Source of the DNA: Pseudomonas sp. ADAK13
Lineage (GTDB): Bacteria > Pseudomonadota > Gammaproteobacteria > Pseudomonadales > Pseudomonadaceae
Length of the DNA stretch: 64,000 bases
Direction of reading: 5' to 3'
NCBI RefSeq assembly: GCF_012935715.1
Contig: NZ_CP052860.1
Span: forward strand, 1,674,001-1,738,000
Below are positions 45,718 to 53,662 of this stretch, in pieces. The stretch's first letter is position 1. Every line of letters begins with the position of its first letter. A program made the translations under genes and the position numbers. The notes beneath the pieces were generated by a model, which made no database searches, was not told the origin of the DNA, and saw nothing but the letters and a program-made list of their open reading frames with translations.

Positions 45718-48657
45718 TCAGCTTAACCCCAGTTCATGCCAGATACGCTGCACCTGGCGCCGTTCGTCAGCGAACTGGTCCCCGGCCACCGTACCGGCCT
45801 CGTTCTGCAAGGCCTGGCGGTGTGCGGCGGAACGGTAGGCTTTATACACCTCGCGCAGCAAATGGGCATCGGCGGCGGGCATCAGCCCGACCTGCTCCAG
45901 CCCTTCCAGAATGCGGATATTGTCGGTGTAGCGCAGCAACGATGGATGTTGCGCAGACCACGCCAAAGCCGCGTATTGCACCATAAATTCAATATCGACG
46001 ATACCTCCGGCGTCCTGCTTGAGGTCGAAGGCCACCGTGGGTTCGAAGGCATTCGCCGCCGTTCCCGCCGCCGTGGACTTGGTGCCGAGGTTGTCGCGCA
46101 TCTTCGCGCGCATCTCGCTGACCTCCTGGCGCAGCTTGTCCAGATCCTGCGCGCGGCCCAACACCTGCGCCCTTACCTGCTCGAAAGCACGGCCGACATC
46201 CTGGCTGCCCACCAGCACCCGCGCACGCACCAGCGCCTGGTGTTCCCAGGTCCAGGCTTCGTTTTCCTGATAACGCGCAAACGCGCCCAGGGAACTCACC
46301 AGCAAACCGGACGCGCCCGAGGGCCGCAGGCGCATGTCCACTTCATACAACTGCCCGGAGTTGGTCTGGGTGGTCAGCAGGTGAATGATCCGCTGGCCCA
46401 ACCGGGTAAAGAACTGCGCGCCGTCGATTGGCTTGACGCCGTCGGTCTCGGCTTGCGGGTCGCCGTCGTGGATGAACACCAGGTCCAAGTCTGAACCATG
46501 CCCCAATTCGATGCCGCCGACTTTCCCATAACCGACAATGATGAAGCCGGGATCGCACAAGGTGCCGTCCACACGCTGCGGCGAACCATGCCGGGCGACC
46601 GTCTGGCGCCAGGCCAGGGCCAGCACTTGTTCGAGGATGGCTTCGGCGAGCCAGGTCAGGTAGTCGCTGACTTTCATCAGCGGCAGGCTGCCGGCGATTT
46701 CCGAGGCGGCCACCCGCAGGCGGTGAGCCAGCTTGAAGTGACGCAGGGCTTCCATCTGTTGCTCAAGGTCATCCTCGGGGATGCGTGTCAGGCGTTCGCG
46801 CAACTCCGCCGCCAGTTCTGGCGCCAATGGCGGCTTGAACAGGCGACCTTCGTTGAGCAATTCGTCCAGCAACAGCGGGAAGCGGGTGATCTGCTCGGCA
46901 ATCCACGGGCTGGCGGCGCACAAGGTCAAAAGCCGGCGCAAAGCGTCGGGGTTTTCCGTCAGCAGCACCAGATACGCGGAACGTCGGGCGACGGCCTCCA
47001 CCAGCGGCAATACGCGTTCAAGTACCAGGTCCGGGTTGGCGTGCTCGACGGCCTGGGCCAGCAGGCGCGGGATAAACGCATCCAGACGCTCGCGGCCCAG
47101 GCGCTGCATGGCGCGCAATTGCGGGCTGCTGCGCAGGCCAGCCAGGGTTTTCAAGGCTTTGGGCGCGTCGGTAAAGCCGCCTTCCTGCAACTGCCGGCAA
47201 GCGGCCTCTTCGTCCTGGGACTCTTCCCACAGCGGCAACCACTCACCGCCCACCACCAGCTCGCTTTCTTCGCCCTCTTCTTCATCCGGATCGGCGATCA
47301 CCTGGCGGAAGTGCCAGTCCACCCGGCCACGCCAGTACATCAGGCGCTCATGGAACGCGGTCCAGTCCGGGAAGCCCATCATGAAGGCAATCCGCGCCTG
47401 GTCTTCGGTGCCGTCCGGGAGCATCTGGGTCTGGCGATCGGCAATCGCCTGGATCGCGTGCTCGGTGTAGCGCAGGAATTCGTAGCCATCGCGCAGCTCG
47501 GCGATCACCGCCGGCGGCAGGTAGCCCTGGCCTTCCAGCGTGCCCAGCACTTTTAGCAGCGGGCGCTGTTGCAGGCTCAGGTCGCGGCCACCGTGAATCA
47601 ACTGGAACGCCTGGGCGATAAATTCGACTTCACGGATGCCGCCCGAGCCCAGCTTGATGTTCTCGGCCATGCCCTTGCGCCGCACTTCCTGCTGGATCAG
47701 CTGCTTCATGGTGCGCAGCGCTTCAATGGCGGAGAAGTCCAGGTAACGCCGGTAGACAAACGGTCGCAGCATGTCGAGCAATTGCGCGCCGGCTACCTGA
47801 TCACCGGCCACCACCCGCGCCTTGATCATCGCGTAGCGCTCCCAGTCGCGGCCCTGGTCCTGGTAGTACTGCTCCAGCGCGTTGAAGCTGAGCACCAGCG
47901 CCCCGGCGGAGCCGTAGGGCCGCAGGCGCATGTCGACGCGGAATACAAAGCCGTCGACGGTCATCGGGTCCAGGGCCTTGATCAGTTTTTGACCAAGGCG
48001 AATGAAGAACTCCTGGTTATCCAGCGAGCGCTTGACGCCCACCGTGTCGCCGCCTTCGGGGTAGGCGAAGATCAGGTCGATGTCGGACGACAGGTTCAAC
48101 TCCACGGCGCCGAGCTTGCCCATGCCGAGGATGACCATGTGCTGCGGCTCACCGCTGCGACGCCCGGTGGGCGTGCCGAACAGGACGCAGTGGCGCTGGT
48201 ACAACCACTGGTAAGCCTGGTCGATGCTGGCGTCGGCCATGTCCGAGAGGTCACGGCAGGTTTGCACCAGGTCCGCCTGTCGGGTCAGGTCGCGCCAGAT
48301 AATCCGCACTTGCTGGCGGGTGCGCTGACGGCGCAGCACGCGGCCCAGCTCGTCTTCTGTTTCAGCTTGTTGCACTGCAGCCGCAATCTGGCCGCACAGC
48401 TCGCCGGGGGCAAACATGCGGTCCAGTTCGCCCCAGGCCACCAGTTCGAGCAACATCAAAGGGTCACGAACACTCTGTTCAATGACGAAATCACTGGCGG
48501 CGCACACACGGGCAAAGTCAGCCCAACGTTGCGGCGTCCACTCAGAAAGGCCATTATCGCCGTCCAATCCGGCCACGGCGTCACGAAATGACTGCTCGGC
48601 CCGCTTGGCAAATGGAAGCAGGATGGCCGGCAATTCGGCCTGCACGGGAAGGCTCAT
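45718..48657 (-). CDS. glnE: Glutamine-synthetase adenylyltransferase/adenylyl-removing enzyme
   Basis: 979 residues, typical GlnE length. Two nucleotidyltransferase domains are visible, each with its own acidic motif: SSDIDLIFAYPEGGD in the N-terminal deadenylylase and HGSDLDLVFIHDGD in the C-terminal adenylylase. It adds or removes AMP on glutamine synthetase in response to nitrogen status, together with PII. Divergent from aceE over 383 bp. Ends 57 bp before waaF. Confidence 0.96.
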   Translation of the reverse strand: MSLPVQAELPAILLPFAKRAEQSFRDAVAGLDGDNGLSEWTPQRWADFARVCAASDFVIEQSVRDPLMLLELVAWGELDRMFAPGELCGQIAAAVQQAETEDELGRVLRRQRTRQQVRIIWRDLTRQADLVQTCRDLSDMADASIDQAYQWLYQRHCVLFGTPTGRRSGEPQHMVILGMGKLGAVELNLSSDIDLIFAYPEGGDTVGVKRSLDNQEFFIRLGQKLIKALDPMTVDGFVFRVDMRLRPYGSAGALVLSFNALEQYYQDQGRDWERYAMIKARVVAGDQVAGAQLLDMLRPFVYRRYLDFSAIEALRTMKQLIQQEVRRKGMAENIKLGSGGIREVEFIAQAFQLIHGGRDLSLQQRPLLKVLGTLEGQGYLPPAVIAELRDGYEFLRYTEHAIQAIADRQTQMLPDGTEDQARIAFMMGFPDWTAFHERLMYWRGRVDWHFRQVIADPDEEEGEESELVVGGEWLPLWEESQDEEAACRQLQEGGFTDAPKALKTLAGLRSSPQLRAMQRLGRERLDAFIPRLLAQAVEHANPDLVLERVLPLVEAVARRSAYLVLLTENPDALRRLLTLCAASPWIAEQITRFPLLLDELLNEGRLFKPPLAPELAAELRERLTRIPEDDLEQQMEALRHFKLAHRLRVAASEIAGSLPLMKVSDYLTWLAEAILEQVLALAWRQTVARHGSPQRVDGTLCDPGFIIVGYGKVGGIELGHGSDLDLVFIHDGDPQAETDGVKPIDGAQFFTRLGQRIIHLLTTQTNSGQLYEVDMRLRPSGASGLLVSSLGAFARYQENEAWTWEHQALVRARVLVGSQDVGRAFEQVRAQVLGRAQDLDKLRQEVSEMRAKMRDNLGTKSTAAGTAANAFEPTVAFDLKQDAGGIVDIEFMVQYAALAWSAQHPSLLRYTDNIRILEGLEQVGLMPAADAHLLREVYKAYRSAAHRQALQNEAGTVAGDQFADERRQVQRIWHELGLS

Positions 48658-48863
48658 GGTCTATCCTTGATCGGCGCGTAAATGGCTTGTTGCTGTGAAC
48701 GCAAGAACCACGCTCGGTGAAGGACTGTCGAACAAAGGTTATAAATAGCTGAAATTAAATTTATTTTGGCAGGCAACATCAAGATTTCACCTTTTCTTGT
48801 TCGCAAATGACCAACAATAACGATTATGCTCGCCAGCTAGACCGAGCAATCCGCTCAGTCTTG

Positions 48864-48930
48864 TGTAGTTTTACTACTCGTATATACATTCGAAAGGCTG
48901 AAATGGCCGACGATTTGTAGTAAAACTACA
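48864..48930 (+). promoter_or_regulatory. Twin inverted TGTAGT palindromes upstream of aceE (candidate HexR-type sites)
   Basis: TGTAGTTTTACTACT (48864-48878) and TGTAGTAAAACTACA (48916-48930) are near-perfect inverses of each other, and each is itself palindromic around a central AAA/TTT. Their centres are 52 bp apart, about five helical turns on one face. They lie 111-177 bp ahead of aceE. The pattern resembles HexR sites of proteobacteria (TTGT-N8-ACAA type; Shewanella TGTAATWWWATTACA). Regulator inferred only. Confidence 0.55.
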
Positions 48931-48934
48931 GGAC

Positions 48935-48952
48935 GCCGAAGCAACCTTCGGC
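48935..48952 (+). promoter_or_regulatory. Leader hairpin upstream of aceE
   Basis: GCCGAAG-CAAC-CTTCGGC lies right after the second palindrome and 89 bp before the aceE start. Probably in the 5' leader; no T run. Confidence 0.4.
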
Positions 48953-49040
48953 CATCCAAGAATTTATGTCGTCTGCCCACAAGGCCAGTCGCAAACTTCA
49001 GGCAACCGATTCTGGTAGCCTTTCCGCCCTGGAGCAAGCC

Positions 49041-51686
49041 ATGCAAGACCTCGATCCCGTCGAAACCCAGGAATGGCTGGACGCCCTGGAATCGGTTCTC
49101 GACAAAGAAGGCGAAGACCGTGCTCACTACCTGATGACCCGTATGGGCGAACTCGCGACCCGCAGCGGCTCGCAACTGCCCTACGCCATCACCACGCCAT
49201 ACCGCAACACCATCCCAGTTACCCACGAAGCACGCATGCCTGGCGACCTGTTCATGGAACGCCGCATTCGCTCGCTGGTACGCTGGAACGCCATGGCGAT
49301 GGTAATGCGCACGAACTTGAAAGATTCTGACCTGGGCGGTCACATCTCCAGCTTCGCTTCCAGCGCAACCCTGTATGACATCGGCTTCAACTACTTCTTC
49401 CAGGCCCCGACCGACGAACACGGCGGCGACCTGATCTACTTCCAGGGCCACACCTCGCCAGGCGTCTACGCCCGCGCGTTCATGGAAGGCCGCATCACCG
49501 AAGAACAAATGAACAACTTCCGCCAGGAAGTCGACGGCCAGGGCCTCTCGTCCTATCCGCACCCTTGGCTGATGCCTGATTTCTGGCAGTTCCCGACAGT
49601 ATCCATGGGCCTTGGCCCGATCCAGGCGATCTACCAGGCACGCTTCATGAAGTACCTGGAAGCCCGCGGCTTCATCCCTGAAGGCAAGCAGAAAGTCTGG
49701 TGCTTCCTGGGCGACGGCGAGTGTGACGAGCCAGAATCCCTGGGCGCCATCTCCCTGGCTGGCCGCGAGAAGCTGGACAACCTGATCTTCGTCATCAACT
49801 GCAACCTGCAGCGCCTCGACGGCCCGGTTCGCGGCAACGGCAAGATCATCCAGGAACTCGAAGGTGTGTTCCGTGGTGCTCAGTGGAACGTGACCAAAGT
49901 CATCTGGGGCCGTTTCTGGGACCCACTGCTGGCCAAAGACGTCGACGGCATCCTGCAACGTCGCATGGACGAAGTCATCGACGGCGAGTACCAGAACTAC
50001 AAAGCCAAAGACGGCGCGTTCGTACGTGAACACTTCTTCAACACGCCTGAACTCAAGGCAATGGTTGCAGACCTGTCCGACGACGAGATCTGGAAACTCA
50101 ACCGTGGCGGCCACGACCCGTACAAGGTCTACGCGGCGTACCACGAAGCGGTCAACCACAAAGAACAACCGACCGTCATCCTGGCCAAGACCATCAAGGG
50201 TTATGGCACCGGTGCCGGCGAAGCGAAAAACACTGCGCACAACACCAAGAAAGTCGACGTCGACAGCCTGAAGTTGTTCCGCGACCGCTTCGACATCCCG
50301 GTCAAGGACGAAGAGCTGGAGAACCTGCCGTTCTTCAAGCCGGAGCCAAACAGCGCCGAAGCCCGCTACCTCAGCGAGCGTCGCACTGCACTGGGCGGTT
50401 TCGTACCGCAGCGCCGCGCCAAGTCTTTCGACATCCCTACACCGCCACTGGATACCCTCAAGGCTATCCTGGACGGCTCGGGCGACCGTGAAATCTCCAC
50501 CACCATGGCCTTCGTGCGGATCCTCGCGCAGCTGGTCAAGGACAAGGAAATCGGCTCGCGTATCGTGCCGATCATCCCGGACGAAGCCCGTACCTTCGGT
50601 ATGGAAGGCATGTTCCGTCAGTTGGGCATCTACTCCTCCGTCGGCCAGCTCTACGAGCCAGTCGATAAAGACCAGGTGATGTTCTACAAGGAAGACAAGA
50701 AGGGCCAGATCCTCGAAGAAGGCATCAACGAAGCGGGCGCCATGAGCTCCTTCATCGCTGCCGGTACTTCGTACTCCAGCCACAACCAGCCGATGCTGCC
50801 GTTCTACATCTTCTACTCGATGTTCGGTTTCCAGCGTATTGGCGACCTGGCTTGGGCAGCAGGCGACAGCCGTACCCGTGGCTTCCTGATCGGCGGTACT
50901 GCCGGCCGGACCACGCTGAACGGCGAAGGCCTGCAACACGAAGACGGCCACAGCCACATCCTGGCGGGCACCATCCCGAACTGCCGCACCTTTGATCCAA
51001 CCTACGGCTATGAGCTGGCGGTGATCATCCAGGACGGCATGAAGAAGATGACCGAAGAGCAGCAGGACGTTTTCTACTACATCACCGTGATGAACGAGTC
51101 CTACCAGCAGCCAGCCATGCCGGCCGGTGTCGAGGAAGGCATCATCAAGGGCATGTACCTGCTCGAAGAAGACACCAAGGAAGCCGCTCACCACGTGCAA
51201 CTGATGGGCTCTGGCACCATCCTGCGCGAAGTGCGTGAAGCTGCGAAGATCCTGCGTGAAGAGTTCAACGTCGGCGCTGACGTATGGAGCGTTACCAGCT
51301 TCAACGAACTGCGCCGCGACGGCCTGGCCGTAGAGCGCAGCAACCGTCTGCACCCGGGCCAGAAGCCTGCGCGCACCTACGTTGAAGAGTGCCTGGCTGG
51401 CCGTAAAGGTCCGGTGATCGCCTCTACCGACTACATGAAACTGTTTGCTGAACAAATTCGTCAGTGGGTACCGTCCAAGGAATTCAAAGTCCTGGGCACC
51501 GACGGTTTCGGCCGTAGTGACAGCCGCAAGAAGCTGCGTCACTTCTTCGAAGTCGACCGTCATTTCGTGGTGTTGGCAGCCCTGGAAGCCTTGGCTGACC
51601 GTGGTGAAATCGAACCTAAGGTGGTAGCAGACGCTATCGTCAAGTTCGGGATCAACCCGGAAAAACGCAACCCACTGGACTGCTGA
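49041..51686 (+). CDS. aceE: Pyruvate dehydrogenase E1 (homodimeric)
   Basis: 881 residues from the ATG at 49041, where MQDLDPVETQEWLDAL begins and GGAG lies 6 nt upstream; this matches the P. aeruginosa length of 882. The frame opens 25 codons earlier but without conservation. The TDP motif GDGECDEPES ... VINCNLQ is at about residues 230-260. E1 decarboxylates pyruvate and acetylates the lipoyl groups of AceF. Codon use shows the high-expression bias of a core metabolic gene. Twin palindromes upstream suggest control by a carbon-flux regulator. AceF follows after 11 bp. Confidence 0.96.
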   Translation: MQDLDPVETQEWLDALESVLDKEGEDRAHYLMTRMGELATRSGSQLPYAITTPYRNTIPVTHEARMPGDLFMERRIRSLVRWNAMAMVMRTNLKDSDLGGHISSFASSATLYDIGFNYFFQAPTDEHGGDLIYFQGHTSPGVYARAFMEGRITEEQMNNFRQEVDGQGLSSYPHPWLMPDFWQFPTVSMGLGPIQAIYQARFMKYLEARGFIPEGKQKVWCFLGDGECDEPESLGAISLAGREKLDNLIFVINCNLQRLDGPVRGNGKIIQELEGVFRGAQWNVTKVIWGRFWDPLLAKDVDGILQRRMDEVIDGEYQNYKAKDGAFVREHFFNTPELKAMVADLSDDEIWKLNRGGHDPYKVYAAYHEAVNHKEQPTVILAKTIKGYGTGAGEAKNTAHNTKKVDVDSLKLFRDRFDIPVKDEELENLPFFKPEPNSAEARYLSERRTALGGFVPQRRAKSFDIPTPPLDTLKAILDGSGDREISTTMAFVRILAQLVKDKEIGSRIVPIIPDEARTFGMEGMFRQLGIYSSVGQLYEPVDKDQVMFYKEDKKGQILEEGINEAGAMSSFIAAGTSYSSHNQPMLPFYIFYSMFGFQRIGDLAWAAGDSRTRGFLIGGTAGRTTLNGEGLQHEDGHSHILAGTIPNCRTFDPTYGYELAVIIQDGMKKMTEEQQDVFYYITVMNESYQQPAMPAGVEEGIIKGMYLLEEDTKEAAHHVQLMGSGTILREVREAAKILREEFNVGADVWSVTSFNELRRDGLAVERSNRLHPGQKPARTYVEECLAGRKGPVIASTDYMKLFAEQIRQWVPSKEFKVLGTDGFGRSDSRKKLRHFFEVDRHFVVLAALEALADRGEIEPKVVADAIVKFGINPEKRNPLDC

Positions 51687-51697
51687 GGAGACTTTCT

Positions 51698-53347
51698 GTG
51701 AGCGAACTCATTCGCGTACCTGACATCGGCAGCGGTGAAGGTGAAGTAATTGAACTGTTTGTGAAGGTCGGCGACACCGTCGAAGCCGACCAGAGCATCC
51801 TGACCCTGGAATCGGACAAGGCGAGCATGGAAATCCCTGCTCCCAAGGCCGGCGTGGTCAAAAGCCTGAAAGTGAAGCTGGGCGACCGCCTGAAAGAAGG
51901 CGACGAGCTGCTTGAGCTGGAAATCGAAGGCGCCGCTGATGCGGCCCCTGCGGCGGCCGCTCCTGCTGCTGCCCCGGCTGCTGCTGAAAAGCCTGCCGCT
52001 GCCGAGGCCCCAGCGGCCCCGGCTGCTGCACCTGCTCCAACTGCCGCCGCTACCGTCCAGGACATTCATGTTCCGGACATCGGTTCGTCGGGCAAGGCCA
52101 AGATCATCGAGCTGCTGGTTAAAGTCGGCGACACCGTCGAAGCCGACCAGTCGCTGATCACCCTGGAGTCCGACAAGGCCTCCATGGAAATCCCTTCGCC
52201 GGCTGCCGGTGTGGTGGAAAGCATTGCCGTGAAGCTGGAAGACGAAGTAGGTACTGGTGACTTCATCCTCAAGCTGAAAGTGGCGGGCGCTGCTGCGCCT
52301 GCTGCTGCCGCTCCAGCCGCCGCTGCCCCGGCCGCCAAGGCTGAAGCCGCACCGGCTGCCGCCGCCCCTGCGCCTGCTGCAAAAGCCGAGGCTGCTCCAG
52401 CCCCGGCGGCTGCACCTGCGCCAAGCGGTGCCAAGGTTCATGCCGGCCCTGCCGTGCGCCAACTGGCCCGTGAATTCGGCGTCGAGCTGAGCGCGGTCAC
52501 TGCCAGCGGTCCTCACGGTCGCGTGTTGAAGGAAGACGTGCAGGTTTACGTCAAATCCATGATGCAGAAGGCCAAGGAAGCTCCGGCTGCCGGCGCTGCC
52601 ACCGGTGGCTCGGGCATTCCGCCGATCCGCACCGTCGACTTCAGCCGCTTCGGCGAAATCGAAGAAGTGCCGATGACCCGCCTGATGCAAATCGGTGCGG
52701 CCGGCCTGCACGCCAGCTGGCTGAACATCCCGCACGTGACTCAGTTCGACCAGGCCGACATTACCGACCTGGAAGCTTTCCGCGTTGCGCAGAAAGCCGT
52801 CGCCGAGAAGGCTGGCGTGAAACTGACCGTGCTGCCACTGCTGCTCAAGGCTTGCGCGCATCTGCTCAAGGAACTGCCAGACTTCAACAGCTCGCTGGCG
52901 CCTAGCGGCAAGGCGATCATTCGCAAGAAGTACGTGCACATCGGCTTTGCCGTCGACACGCCAGATGGCCTGCTGGTACCGGTCATCAAGAACGTCGACC
53001 AGAAGAGCCTGCTGCAGCTTGCCGCTGAGGCTGCCGCACTGGCTGCCAAGGCCCGCGACAAGAAGCTCACCCCGGACGACATGCAAGGCGCTTGCTTCAC
53101 CATCTCCAGCCTCGGGCACATTGGCGGTACTGGCTTCACGCCAATCGTCAACGCGCCGGAAGTGGCGATCCTCGGTGTTTCCAAGGCCACCATCCAGCCT
53201 GTATGGGACGGTAAAGCGTTCCAGCCGAAGCTGATGCTGCCACTGTCGCTGTCCTACGATCACCGTGTGATCAACGGCGCCGCGGCTGCACGCTTCACTC
53301 AGCGCCTGAGCCAGTTGCTGAACGACATCCGCACCATCCTGCTTTAA
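51698..53347 (+). CDS. aceF: Dihydrolipoamide acetyltransferase, E2 of pyruvate dehydrogenase
   Basis: 549 residues. Two lipoyl domains (about 2-75 and 118-190), each with the modified-Lys motif ESDKASMEIP, are nearly identical and separated by Ala/Pro linkers. Then comes the E1/E3-binding domain (AVRQLAREFGVELSAV, about 243-280) and the acetyltransferase domain. The active site reads SYDHRVINGAA, with Asn in place of the commoner Asp of HRxxDG, as I recall for other pseudomonads. GTG start at 51698 with GAGGAG upstream. E3 is not in the window. A clear terminator follows. Confidence 0.96.
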   Translation: MSELIRVPDIGSGEGEVIELFVKVGDTVEADQSILTLESDKASMEIPAPKAGVVKSLKVKLGDRLKEGDELLELEIEGAADAAPAAAAPAAAPAAAEKPAAAEAPAAPAAAPAPTAAATVQDIHVPDIGSSGKAKIIELLVKVGDTVEADQSLITLESDKASMEIPSPAAGVVESIAVKLEDEVGTGDFILKLKVAGAAAPAAAAPAAAAPAAKAEAAPAAAAPAPAAKAEAAPAPAAAPAPSGAKVHAGPAVRQLAREFGVELSAVTASGPHGRVLKEDVQVYVKSMMQKAKEAPAAGAATGGSGIPPIRTVDFSRFGEIEEVPMTRLMQIGAAGLHASWLNIPHVTQFDQADITDLEAFRVAQKAVAEKAGVKLTVLPLLLKACAHLLKELPDFNSSLAPSGKAIIRKKYVHIGFAVDTPDGLLVPVIKNVDQKSLLQLAAEAAALAAKARDKKLTPDDMQGACFTISSLGHIGGTGFTPIVNAPEVAILGVSKATIQPVWDGKAFQPKLMLPLSLSYDHRVINGAAAARFTQRLSQLLNDIRTILL

Positions 53348-53355
53348 GCCTCAAC

Positions 53356-53445
53356 AGGTCTTCTGCCCGTGCAGAAGACCTGGCTTCACCGATTTCCGAG
53401 CGCCACGCTCGTACCTCAACCCCGCCAACTGGCGGGGCTTTTTTT
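53356..53445 (+). terminator. Terminator region after aceF
   Basis: First hairpin AGGTCTTCTGC-CCGT-GCAGAAGACCT (53356-53381) has no T run. The second, CCCCGCC-AACT-GGCGGGG-CTTTTTTT (53420-53445), is a good intrinsic terminator. From 53446 to the dipA start only an unrecognised leader is seen. Confidence 0.88.
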
Positions 53446-53662
53446 GCCTGCTTTTCGCACAAAAGTTGGACACGAAATTTTAGGTTGTACACCGCCCATC
53501 ACCCCGGTTGCAGAAAACCGCTCGCTGGCCGATAACACACTTATAGCACTTAGCCTTCATCCTCTCTTGTCAGCCCGTGCTGCATGATGCAACCTTGCCG
53601 CAGGCAACAGTAAAGAGGGCGTGAGCCCGGCGCGATGCGCATTTTTCCAAGCGAGTTTCCCC

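Noticed and set aside
48966..49040. An earlier aceE start giving 25 more residues
   Set aside because: The added residues are unconserved, while the ATG at 49041 has a ribosome site and gives the family length.
48855..51563. A 902-codon reverse frame across aceE
   Set aside because: It is antisense to the highly conserved aceE, has a repetitive Val/Gln/Asp-rich composition typical of reverse shadows in GC-rich DNA, and no family motif.
51698..52300. Repeated DNA in aceF
   Set aside because: The similar 90-bp stretches are explained by the two lipoyl domains, not by a mobile or tandem repeat.
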